This document shows positions 1 to 6,419 of a stretch of 9,122 bases of DNA, one piece after another. Location: the NCBI GenBank assembly GCA_002328485.1, contig DCUF01000067.1, forward strand, positions 1-9,122, read 5' to 3'. The stretch comes from Deltaproteobacteria bacterium UBA2221. Its GTDB lineage: Bacteria > Desulfobacterota > Syntrophorhabdia > Syntrophorhabdales > WCHB1-27. Positions within the stretch are counted from its first letter, which is position 1, and each line of letters begins with the position of its first letter. The notes beneath the pieces are model-generated. The model did no database searches. It had not been told where the DNA came from and was given only the letters and a program-made list of their open reading frames with translations. Position numbers and translations under genes: made by a program.

Positions 1-55
1 GAAGAGCTGAAAAGGAATCAATTTTAGGGGGCGGTCTCTAGGGTGAGCAAAGCGC

Positions 56-316
56 TTATCGCTCTTCCAGCTTTCTGATGCCCGCATAGTAGCAGCAGCT
101 GCTGCTCTTGAAGTTATTGTCAAATACCCTGATGCTGCCGTCCTGAAAACTGATGCGGACATAACAGAATCCGCCCGGGATTTGTGAACTTCGTTCTTCC
201 ACGACCGTACCCTTACCCCACCGGAGGTACCTTTCATGAAATACCTCGTCGCCGACCTGGAGGTAGAGGGAATATTCTTTTCTCACAAGTCTAGAATAGC
301 GTATCACTCTTCCCAT
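56..316 (-). CDS. small DUF3553-like protein, function unknown
   Basis: An 86-residue protein with no signal peptide or membrane segment. Residues 19-67 (LQVGDEVFH, then RWGKGTVVEE, then CYVRISFQDGSIRVF) have the small beta-barrel pattern of DUF3553-type domains: a GDxVxH opening, a W/F-G-x-G-x-V turn, and a V-x-F-x-D-G strand pair. The UvrD-family helicase C-terminus carries a similar module. Cys51 and the adjacent Cys74-Cys75 pair are notable. The ATG at 314-316 is the only Met start and has only a G-rich, weak ribosome site upstream. The gene lies 106 bp downstream of the iron-sulfur oxidoreductase gene on the same strand, so it could be read through from that operon or be separate. The family assignment comes from pattern memory. 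No function can be stated. Confidence 0.65.
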   Translation of the reverse strand: MGRVIRYSRLVRKEYSLYLQVGDEVFHERYLRWGKGTVVEERSSQIPGGFCYVRISFQDGSIRVFDNNFKSSSCCYYAGIRKLEER

Positions 317-395
317 TTCAAGGAACCCCCGCGCCCCTCTGTGGCGAGCCCCCTCTTTAAACCTGCATGGGAAAAGACGGCGTTAGGATTCGTTA

Positions 396-412
396 GGCAA
401 AGGCTCTTTGCC
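396..412 (-). other. short stem-loop after the iron-sulfur subunit gene
   Basis: GGCAAAG and CTTTGCC form a perfect 7-bp stem with a 3-nt loop, 10 bp past the stop codon of the 423-1691 gene. No T-run follows on either strand, so it is not a canonical intrinsic terminator. It may be an mRNA 3'-end processing or stabilising hairpin. The direct repeat CGTTAGG (381-387 and 391-397) partly overlaps its distal arm. Confidence 0.35.
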
Positions 413-422
413 GACAGCCCTG

Positions 423-1691
423 CTATTCCACAAGCTCCATGATGTGATAGACCTTCTGAGGCATCTCGCACCTTACCGTATTGTCGATGAGGTTGATCAT
501 GCAGCCAGGGCAAGCGGTGACGACGATGTCAGCGTCTGTTTCCTTGATACCCGCCATCTTCTTGTCTGCTATCTTTTTGGTAAGGTCATAGTGGTAGATG
601 CTGAAGGACCCGCCCATACCGCAACAGGCGTCGGCATTGCTCATCTCTACATATTTCAACCCCTTCAGCCCCGTCAGTATCTGCCTGGGCTGGTTTCTGA
701 TGTTCTGATACCGTACGAGATGGCAGGGGTCGTGCCAGGTTGCCGTTTTCCCTTCAAACTCCTTTCGGAGTTTGAGATCCTCAGGTTTGACCTGCAGCAC
801 ATCGGTGAGAAACTCGGTCAGATCCTTTATCTTCTTGGAAAAGGCTTCATAGGACCTTTTCTGCTCCTCGTTGTCAGGGAGATAGACCTCATAATCCTTC
901 AACGTGGAGCTGCAGGAGGCACAGCCGGTCACGACGTAATCGACGTCCTTGAAGGCCCGGATGTTTTCGCCTGCCAGATAGCGCCCGGTTTCGAAATCAC
1001 CGCTGAAATAGATAGCCGCGCCGCAGCAGTTCTGTTTGGTGGGAACAATGACCTCGACCCCGTGCCTGGTTAGAAAGTCGATGATCTTTATCCCGATCTG
1101 GGGATAGATGAAATCGATGGCGCAACCCGTGAAGAAGCCTACCCGCATTTTTGGCTCCTGGCCGTTCTGTGGCTTGTTGACCTCCTTGACCTGGTCCCTC
1201 AAGAATACCTTCGCTATTTCAGGGATATTCCTGCCTGCCCCCAATGCCTTCAAGAAATCAGGGAGATGACGAATCTTGCCTTCCGATTTAGGAAGGAGCC
1301 ACTGGAACTTCTGCGCGAGCCTAACGTACCTGCCAAAGGCCTTCCTGTCCGCCATAACCTTTCGAAAGGTAAACCGTTTTGCGAGGGGCAGCCCCTTCTT
1401 GCGCACCATCTCTGCCCTGGCCGCCACCACGACCCTGTCGATCTGGGTCTTTGAAGGGCAGTTGGCAACGCAGCGTTTACAGAGAAGGCATTTTCCAATG
1501 ATCTCGCCCATCTCATCGGTGAATTCCTGTTCACCCTTGAGGATCTGCTTGACGAGATAGTTCTTCCCTCTGGCCAAAGAAGTCTCCGTCTTCTCTTCCT
1601 GATAAACAGGGCAGAAGAAGCTGCAGAAGCCGCACTTCATGCACTGATCTGCAAATTTCTCAACCTTCCTAAGCTCTTTCAGATCTTCCAA
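423..1691 (-). CDS. glcF: iron-sulfur subunit of a D-2-hydroxyacid (glycolate/D-lactate) dehydrogenase, GlcF/LldE-like
   Basis: A 422-residue cytoplasmic Fe-S oxidoreductase. It carries two 4Fe-4S clusters of the CxxCxxCxxxCP type (Cys17/20/23/27 and Cys68/71/74/78). Two CCG (cysteine-rich) domains follow: the first with Cys190, Cys222-Cys223 and Cys257/Cys260, the second with Cys323, Cys356-Cys357 and Cys394/Cys397. This architecture is that of GlcF, LldE/LutA and HdrD-like proteins, which pass electrons from the flavin subunit to quinone or another acceptor. The start is a TTG at 1689-1691 preceded by a strong CAGGAGGAG ribosome site. No ATG lies before the first cluster. It follows the flavin subunit gene by 14 bp, so the two are surely co-transcribed. 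Substrate cannot be told from sequence: D-lactate and glycolate are both plausible, and the symbol marks the family only. Confidence 0.9.
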   Translation of the reverse strand: MEDLKELRKVEKFADQCMKCGFCSFFCPVYQEEKTETSLARGKNYLVKQILKGEQEFTDEMGEIIGKCLLCKRCVANCPSKTQIDRVVVAARAEMVRKKGLPLAKRFTFRKVMADRKAFGRYVRLAQKFQWLLPKSEGKIRHLPDFLKALGAGRNIPEIAKVFLRDQVKEVNKPQNGQEPKMRVGFFTGCAIDFIYPQIGIKIIDFLTRHGVEVIVPTKQNCCGAAIYFSGDFETGRYLAGENIRAFKDVDYVVTGCASCSSTLKDYEVYLPDNEEQKRSYEAFSKKIKDLTEFLTDVLQVKPEDLKLRKEFEGKTATWHDPCHLVRYQNIRNQPRQILTGLKGLKYVEMSNADACCGMGGSFSIYHYDLTKKIADKKMAGIKETDADIVVTACPGCMINLIDNTVRCEMPQKVYHIMELVE

Positions 1692-1696
1692 AACTT

Positions 1697-1705
1697 CTCC
1701 TCCTG
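1697..1705 (-). promoter_or_regulatory. strong ribosome binding site that fixes the TTG start of the iron-sulfur subunit
   Basis: CAGGAGGAG on the minus strand lies 5 nt before the TTG at 1689-1691, within the 14-bp gap after the upstream gene's stop. It supports a non-ATG start. Confidence 0.75.
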
Positions 1706-3082
1706 CTACCAGATCTTTCCTGGATTCATGATGTTGTTAGGGTCGACAAGGGCTTTGATGCCCTTCATGAGGTCGACCACATTCGGGTCCTGGGTTTGCA
1801 CAAAAAAGGCCCGTTTCTCAAGCCCGATTCCGTGTTCGCCAGAAAGCACCCCGCCCAGATCGAGGGCCGCTTCTATGATCTCATCCATGGCCTTGACGGC
1901 CCGGTCGTAGTGCTCCTTATTGTTGATGTCCGTCAATATCGCCGGGTGCAGGTTGCCGTCTCCCGCGTGTCCCAGGATGCACATCTCCAGATGGTACTTC
2001 CCGGCAATTTCCTTACATTTTCTGATAAGTGCGGGTATCTGGCCCCTCGGAACCGTCACGTCTTCGGCAAACACGGTGGGGGCCTTGCCGAAGACGGCAG
2101 CGAATCCGGCCCGTCTTGCAAGCCAATATCTGTTTGCCTCATCGGTGTCCCTTGCCACCCGGACGTCCACTGCCCCATAGCTTTTCGAAAGCTCTACGAT
2201 CCTCTCCGTCTCCTTCTCGACCGCCTCAGGGATACCATCCGACTCGAAGAGGAGAACGGCATCTGCATCCTTTGGCAGGCCCATAGGCATCATCTCTTCA
2301 ATCCGATTGACGACCCAGTTGTCGAGTAGTTCGATCTTGTCAGGAATCACCCCATGTTCGAGAACCCGAAAAACGGTCTCGCCTGCAAGAGCCACGTCGC
2401 TGTAGACGGCCATAATGGTCTTTCGTGCGGGAGGAAGGGGGTTCACCTTTAGTTCCGCCTTGGTGACCACACCAAGCGTTCCTTCCGAGCTGACAAACAG
2501 CATGGTGAGATCGTAACCCACCACGTTCTTGATCGTCCTGCCGCCAAGCTGAAGGATCGTCCCGTTCGGGAGAACGACCTCGAGCCCGAGAACGTACTGT
2601 TTGGTAACCCCGTACTTGACGCAGGCCGGCCCCCCCGCGTTTTCAGCAATAACACCACCGAGGGTGGCGCCGAGGAAGCTCTGCGGGTCGGGTGGGAAGA
2701 AGAGCCCCTGCCTGGCAAGGGCCATGTTGAAGTCCATCAGCACGACCCCCGGCTCTACCGTTGCGGTCAGATTCTCTTTGTCGACTTTGAGAATCCTATT
2801 CATTTTTGTCGTGCACAACACAATGCCGCCCTCTATGGGAACGGAACCGCCGCTCACGTTTGTTCCGCCGCCCCGGGGTGTCACGGGGATCCTCTCGGTA
2901 TTGGCCAGGCTCAATATGGCCGATACCTCTTGGGTCGAAGTGGGAAAGACGACGATATCCGGTTCTCGGATCCAACTCGTCGTGCCGTCATAGGAGTATG
3001 CCTTGAGGGCCTCTTTCGATCGCAAGACATCGACTTTTCCGACGATTTTTTCGAGCTCCCCGACCACGGATTCCTTTATCAT
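1706..3082 (-). CDS. glcD: FAD-dependent 2-hydroxyacid dehydrogenase (glycolate oxidase subunit GlcD / D-lactate dehydrogenase family)
   Basis: A 458-residue flavoprotein of the VAO/PCMH fold that oxidises a 2-hydroxyacid, probably D-lactate or glycolate, to the 2-oxoacid and passes electrons to the Fe-S partner encoded next. The FAD-binding half shows PRGGGTNVSGGSVP (69-82), PDPQSFLGATLGG (131-143), GYDLT (189-193) and SSEGTLGVVT (198-207). The C-terminal FAD-oxidase half shows GHAGDGNLHP (371-380), SGEHGIG (414-420) and a terminal NPGKIW. Length is normal for the family. The ATG at 3080-3082 has an AGGGGGAC ribosome site and sits about 45 nt below a good sigma70-type promoter. No GlcE subunit is visible, so this is a two-subunit GlcD+GlcF arrangement like those used for lactate oxidation in sulfate reducers. 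Family is certain, substrate is not. Confidence 0.93.
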   Translation of the reverse strand: MIKESVVGELEKIVGKVDVLRSKEALKAYSYDGTTSWIREPDIVVFPTSTQEVSAILSLANTERIPVTPRGGGTNVSGGSVPIEGGIVLCTTKMNRILKVDKENLTATVEPGVVLMDFNMALARQGLFFPPDPQSFLGATLGGVIAENAGGPACVKYGVTKQYVLGLEVVLPNGTILQLGGRTIKNVVGYDLTMLFVSSEGTLGVVTKAELKVNPLPPARKTIMAVYSDVALAGETVFRVLEHGVIPDKIELLDNWVVNRIEEMMPMGLPKDADAVLLFESDGIPEAVEKETERIVELSKSYGAVDVRVARDTDEANRYWLARRAGFAAVFGKAPTVFAEDVTVPRGQIPALIRKCKEIAGKYHLEMCILGHAGDGNLHPAILTDINNKEHYDRAVKAMDEIIEAALDLGGVLSGEHGIGLEKRAFFVQTQDPNVVDLMKGIKALVDPNNIMNPGKIW

Positions 3083-3103
3083 CCGTCCCCCTGATACGTG
3101 ACG

Positions 3104-3147
3104 TTCTTAGCGTTTGGGCCTCTTTGTGTGCTTAATTCTAAGCGTTT
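3104..3147. repeat. paired 12-bp repeat around the glcD promoter, candidate operator
   Basis: TTCTTAGCGTTT (3104-3115) and TTCTAAGCGTTT (3136-3147) differ at one base and are 32 bp apart, about three helical turns. The upstream copy overlaps the -10 element and the other lies in the leader just past the predicted transcription start. The arrangement fits a dimeric repressor binding two sites. No regulator gene is present in the window and I do not recognise the motif. Confidence 0.4.
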
Positions 3148-3164
3148 CTTTTTTTACTTGTCAA
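3135..3164 (-). promoter_or_regulatory. sigma70-type promoter of the glcD-glcF unit
   Basis: On the minus strand a perfect -35 TTGACA (3159-3164) is separated by 18 bp from the -10 TAGAAT (3135-3140), which matches 5 of 6 consensus bases. Transcription should start near 3128, giving a leader of about 46 nt before the ATG at 3082. The spacer contains a run of seven A. Confidence 0.7.
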
Positions 3165-3211
3165 GGAAGGAAGGTAGGGGGTAGGGGAGGCCCGGCAGCC
3201 TGCGATATTGT

Positions 3212-3241
3212 ATACAAAAGAGGCTATCACCCATAGCCTCT
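3212..3241 (-). terminator. intrinsic terminator of the sugar isomerase-like gene
   Basis: Read on the minus strand, AGAGGCTAT and ATAGCCTCT form a perfect 9-bp stem around the 5-nt loop GGGTG, followed by TTTG. It begins 5 bp past the TAG stop at 3247-3249. It separates this gene from the glcD promoter located just beyond. The T-run is short, so efficiency is uncertain. Confidence 0.7.
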
Positions 3242-3246
3242 CGCCT

Positions 3247-4089
3247 CTACGCCTCGATCTGCCTGATCCTCTCAAGCACCGCGGGGATACCAAGGCTCTC
3301 CATCTCCGTGCTCTCGATGATCAGCCTGCCCTGATAGCCTCGTTCGCCCAGCCAGTGGACCACCCGTTTTATATCTATGTCCCCGTTTATGAAGCCATGT
3401 TCGTCCGTTACCCCGGCGTTGTTTGAAAGATGAACGTGAATAACGTTACGAACGCCGATCTCCTCGATATCCTTCAGAACGGCCCCTTCTGGGTCTGGTG
3501 ATCCGAGGCGACGCTTTACGATATAGGCGTGACCAAGGTCCAAGACTAGCCCGAGTTCCGGTATGGCCCTTTTAAAAAAAAGGAAATCCTTGAGATCGTG
3601 GACAAGGAAGTACGGCGTCTGTAGGTTTTCAAGACCCAGGGTAATCCCGTGACGGGCGGCGAAGGCTGCCAAGGGGGTGAGGGCATCGACCATGTTCGAC
3701 CGGGCAACCTGCTCGATGCCGTGAATCTTGTCCATCAAGAAGGTGTAACCCGGGTGGATGACCACGGGATTGCAGCCTGCCCTTGCGGCAAAGTGGACCG
3801 CCTTTTCGGTGAGCTGGCGGGAAAAGGAGCGTACCTCTTCGAAATAACCGGAGAGGTTGACCTCTAGAAAGGGGCAGTGGAGCGAGAAACGTACGTCACG
3901 GTCTGTTAGTCTCTTTAAATGAGCAATGAGGTTGTCATCGAATTGATCGAAATGGGGTACGTCGTAGACGAGCTCGATGGCGGTTAAACCATATGCCACC
4001 AGATCATCAATCAGGCTTACAAGAGGCTTTTGGGGAAAGAAGAATGTAGAAAAACCAAAACGCACGATAAGAAATAGTATAGGACACAT
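3247..4089 (-). CDS. sugar phosphate isomerase/epimerase-like TIM-barrel protein (AP endonuclease family 2 fold)
   Basis: A 280-residue protein of the xylose isomerase-like TIM-barrel superfamily. Strand-end motifs with likely metal ligands are visible in order: SLHCPF (His71), VIHPG (His112), GLENL (Glu154), LDLGHA (Asp184, His187), HVHLSNN (218-224), DEHGFINGDIDI (229-240) and IIES (Glu259). Members include isomerases, epimerases, dehydratases and endonuclease IV. The substrate here is unknown. The start is uncertain. The ATG at 4087-4089 has no Shine-Dalgarno sequence and would add MCPILFLI before the usual RFGFSTFFF opening. The GTG at 4063-4065 fits the family better and lies just below a TATACT box (4076-4081). 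It is transcribed alone and ends in a stem-loop terminator. Confidence 0.82.
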   Translation of the reverse strand: MCPILFLIVRFGFSTFFFPQKPLVSLIDDLVAYGLTAIELVYDVPHFDQFDDNLIAHLKRLTDRDVRFSLHCPFLEVNLSGYFEEVRSFSRQLTEKAVHFAARAGCNPVVIHPGYTFLMDKIHGIEQVARSNMVDALTPLAAFAARHGITLGLENLQTPYFLVHDLKDFLFFKRAIPELGLVLDLGHAYIVKRRLGSPDPEGAVLKDIEEIGVRNVIHVHLSNNAGVTDEHGFINGDIDIKRVVHWLGERGYQGRLIIESTEMESLGIPAVLERIRQIEA

Positions 4090-4655
4090 ACGGGATCAAG
4101 GGTAAATTTTTTCCTACTCCACGAAGCCTTTTTATTTTACGTCGGCTGATGAAGCAACTGCCGGGCGGAGAGGGGCCTTTGGCTTTGGCGCCCACCTCGT
4201 GAAGGTTTGGATTGATGGCGGCCAATTTCTCATCCCGTCTGGAGAGCACGACCGTGTTGGCATGTCCTTTGCTTTAGTGGCCACAGCAGGTACAACGAAC
4301 CGGGGTGGTTCGCGAGACGATGATCGGATTTGGCATGTTTCCCAAGATGAAAGGCTTCATGACCGTGATTCCACAACTCATAGGTCTTCTTCTGTTCTTC
4401 CCCGTCCCATCCCTATCCCCGCTCCGGCTATGGCCCTCCCCGTTCACTCTTCGGGCCATAGCCCGTCTTTATAGGATCGCGGCAGCTTTCTTAGTCTTGG
4501 GCAATCGTTGCGGATAGTCCCAGGGGGCCACCATCCTTTCTGGACATGCACCAGGGCTTGCCCTTCTGTAGCCCTTTGGCTTAAGTATTGGACCGCGACG
4601 GCGAGAATACTGAAAGCCTGAATAGATGGTAAATGGGGCGGCAATGGCTTTGTCC
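4090..4655. other. long divergent intergenic region without a credible gene
   Basis: Between the divergent isomerase-like and nucleotide-sugar dehydrogenase genes there are about 630 bp. Open frames here are short, overlap each other, have low-complexity or frame-shadow character and lack ribosome sites, so I call none of them. The region holds several inverted repeats: CGAACC/GGTTCG (4296-4301 and 4307-4312), the 11-bp pair at 4426-4463, AGGGCT/AGCCCT (4553-4558 and 4570-4575) and AGTATT/AATACT (4584-4589 and 4606-4611). An unannotated structured RNA or a decayed gene remains possible. I recognise no known riboswitch or RNA family. Confidence 0.5.
4426..4463. repeat. perfect 11-bp inverted repeat
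   Basis: GGCTATGGCCC (4426-4436) and GGGCCATAGCC (4453-4463) are exact inverted copies around a 16-nt loop. The downstream sequence CGTCTTTATAGG has only three consecutive T, so terminator function on the plus strand is doubtful, and the minus side has none. It could be an RNA hairpin, a protein-binding site or an old terminator. Confidence 0.6.
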
Positions 4656-4687
4656 TTTACTGTTTACTCTTTACTGTTTACTCTTTA
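4656..4687 (+). repeat. tandem heptamer repeat TTTACTG/TTTACTC upstream of the nucleotide-sugar dehydrogenase
   Basis: Two exact copies of the 14-mer TTTACTGTTTACTC (4656-4669 and 4670-4683) are followed by TTTA. Each unit is itself a pair of heptamers differing in the last base. The array ends 31 bp before the TTG start and its third heptamer may serve as a -35 element. Confidence 0.85.
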
Positions 4688-4697
4688 GGCATATATT
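4670..4697 (+). promoter_or_regulatory. possible promoter of the nucleotide-sugar dehydrogenase, within the repeat
   Basis: TTTACT (4670-4675, 4 of 6 to TTGACA) is followed after 16 bp by TATATT (4692-4697, 5 of 6 to TATAAT). Transcription would begin near 4704, about 15 nt before the likely start codon. The -35 is itself a repeat unit. Confidence 0.4.
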
Positions 4698-4707
4698 CCG
4701 ATTTCTC

Positions 4708-4713
4708 AGGAGG
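4708..4713 (+). promoter_or_regulatory. ribosome binding site that decides the TTG start at 4719
   Basis: AGGAGG overlaps the GTG codon at 4713-4715, which therefore cannot be its own start. It lies 5 nt before the in-frame TTG at 4719-4721, an ideal spacing, so TTG is the likely start. Confidence 0.7.
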
Positions 4714-4718
4714 TGTCT

Positions 4719-6350
4719 TTGGACCGATCCGTCTCTTTCAGCCCTGATGGTACAGCCTATCAACTGCCAAAGGAAGATGAATACAAAGCCGAATTTGACC
4801 GTATAGAAAAACTGGTGCACGAGGCCCGTGAAAAGGGCCAGGAAATTGTGGTGGTCATGGGGGTCGGCTTTGTGGGCGTGGTCATGGCGGCCATCGTTGC
4901 CGACACGATCGACGAGCAGGGACGATCCGGCAAGTTTGTGATCGGGGTCCAGCGGCCCAGTCGACGAAGCTATTGGAAGATCCCGAAATTGAATGAAGGC
5001 ATCTCCCCGGTCAAGGCGGAAGATCCCGAGGTCGATCCTATGATCAGACGATGTGTCTTGGACAAGAAGACCCTCGTCGCCACATTCGTCAACGATGTCC
5101 TGCAGTTTGCCGATGTGGTCATCGTGGACGTGCAACTCGACTACGTGAAGAATGAGTTGGGCAATGTGAAAAACGGTCAGGTTGACATGAACGCCCTGGA
5201 GGAATCATTTGACGTCATCGCTCACCATATCAAGCCCGATTGCCTGGTACTCATCGAAACCACGGTGGCGCCCGGCACGACGGAGCAGGTTGCCTTCCCT
5301 GCCATGAAAAGGATCTTTAGACAGCGGGGTATCCAGAGCGACCCTCTCTTGGCTCACAGCTATGAACGGGTTATGCCGGGCAGGGATTATGTGGCGTCCA
5401 TCCGGGACTTCTGGCGGGTCTGTTCAGGTGTCAACGAAGAAGCGAAGAGAAGGGTGGTCAAGTTTCTGAACGAGGTCATCAATACGAAGAAATTCCCCCT
5501 CACCCTCCTTGATCGACCCATTGAGTCGGAAACGGCAAAGGTGGTGGAGAATAGTTATCGGGCCACGATCCTTGCTTTTCTCCACGAATGGAGTATTTTC
5601 GCGGAAAGAAACGGCGTTGACCTCATCAAGGTCATTCAGGCCGTAAAAATGCGTCCAACCCACTCGAACATGATCTTCCCGGGTCCAGGGATCGGAGGTT
5701 ATTGTCTCCCGAAGGATGGGGGGCTGGGCGTGTGGGCCAACAAGCATATTCTTGGCTTTGAGGACGAGACCTTCCACATTACCCCCTTGGCCATCAATAT
5801 CAATGACACCCGTTCGCTCCACGCGGCCCAGTTGGTCCGCGACGCCCTGCGTAACATGAGTGTGCCCGTGGCCAGTGCGGAGATCCTGATCCTGGGAGCG
5901 TCTTACAGGGAAGACGTGGGAGACACCCGCTACAGCGGCTCTGAGATACTTATCCGAAGGCTTACCGAAATGGGTGCCGAGATCAGGGTGCACGACCCGT
6001 ACGTGGACCACTGGTATGAGTTCGAGAACCAGGAGGATTACCCGGACGGCAGCAAGGCCGCCTTCTTTCGAAACCAAAAGAAGCTAAAGGACCTCCGGAT
6101 ACAGAAGGACGTGTACGAGGCGCTGAAGAACATCGACGCCTTGGTGCTTGCCGTTCGACATGAACCCTATTTGAAGCTCGATCCGGACAAGATCGTTGAA
6201 ATCGTGGGCCATCCAATCGCCGTTATCGATTGCTTTGGCATCCTTGATGACACTCGTATCCGTCGCTATTTCCAGCTCGGGTGTGAGGTGAAGGGCTTGG
6301 GTCGAGGTCACGTCAAACGGATCAAAGATCAGGTGGCGAAGGGCAGGTGA
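4719..6350 (+). CDS. nucleotide-sugar dehydrogenase, UDP-glucose/GDP-mannose dehydrogenase family (long form)
   Basis: A 543-residue NAD-dependent dehydrogenase that oxidises the C6 alcohol of a nucleotide sugar to the uronic acid, a precursor of capsule, O-antigen or exopolysaccharide. Numbering from the TTG, the Rossmann motif GVGFVG is at 48-53 and ETTVAPGTTE at 180-189. The catalytic Lys and Asn lie in AKVVENSY (Lys274, Asn278), and the nucleophilic Cys329 in GGYCLPKD. The C-terminal UDP-binding domain starts around 388 (ILILGASYRED). The usual SPERxxPG is SYERVMPG here. The family is about 430 residues, so this is roughly 110 longer. A charged extension of about 45 residues precedes the Rossmann fold, and other insertions include a segment near YPDGSKAAFF. 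The substrate (UDP-glucose, UDP-HexNAc or GDP-mannose type) cannot be fixed. No sugar-biosynthesis partner is in the window. Confidence 0.88.
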   Translation: MDRSVSFSPDGTAYQLPKEDEYKAEFDRIEKLVHEAREKGQEIVVVMGVGFVGVVMAAIVADTIDEQGRSGKFVIGVQRPSRRSYWKIPKLNEGISPVKAEDPEVDPMIRRCVLDKKTLVATFVNDVLQFADVVIVDVQLDYVKNELGNVKNGQVDMNALEESFDVIAHHIKPDCLVLIETTVAPGTTEQVAFPAMKRIFRQRGIQSDPLLAHSYERVMPGRDYVASIRDFWRVCSGVNEEAKRRVVKFLNEVINTKKFPLTLLDRPIESETAKVVENSYRATILAFLHEWSIFAERNGVDLIKVIQAVKMRPTHSNMIFPGPGIGGYCLPKDGGLGVWANKHILGFEDETFHITPLAININDTRSLHAAQLVRDALRNMSVPVASAEILILGASYREDVGDTRYSGSEILIRRLTEMGAEIRVHDPYVDHWYEFENQEDYPDGSKAAFFRNQKKLKDLRIQKDVYEALKNIDALVLAVRHEPYLKLDPDKIVEIVGHPIAVIDCFGILDDTRIRRYFQLGCEVKGLGRGHVKRIKDQVAKGR

Positions 6351-6419
6351 AGGGTTACGACGGCGAGGCGTGACGGGCGAGAGATAGACTGGGGCCGCTC
6401 AGCCCTGCATGATTCGGTA

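Noticed and set aside
1..27. Open frame on the plus strand ending in TAG, encoding EELKRNQF, as the tail of an upstream gene.
   Set aside because: Eight codons are too few to tell a real C-terminus from chance, so it is not called.
408..1073. 221-codon open frame on the plus strand.
   Set aside because: It is antisense to the well-supported Fe-S subunit gene and shows no domain pattern.
4150..4260. Minus-strand stretch reading NTVVLSRRDEKLAAI, faintly like the second strand of a short-chain dehydrogenase.
   Set aside because: The frame has a stop just upstream, no glycine-rich motif and no continuation. A decayed gene cannot be excluded, but the resemblance is too short.
4426..4475. The 11-bp inverted repeat as an intrinsic terminator.
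   Set aside because: The loop is 16 nt, only three T follow on the plus strand and none on the minus, and no gene ends just before it.
4199..4517. Overlapping plus-strand frames (91 and 70 codons) in the intergenic region.
   Set aside because: Low-complexity, Ser/Pro-rich, no ribosome site and no recognisable pattern.
4671..5135. 154-codon minus-strand frame, His- and Asp-rich.
   Set aside because: It is antisense to the start of the nucleotide-sugar dehydrogenase; its composition is a shadow of that gene.
5424..6077. 217-codon minus-strand frame.
   Set aside because: Fully antisense to conserved dehydrogenase motifs including the catalytic Cys region.
6351..6419. Read-through fusion of the dehydrogenase and HEPN genes, since the frame stays open after the TGA at 6348.
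   Set aside because: The linker has no conserved character, the dehydrogenase is complete at the TGA, and no recoding signal is evident.
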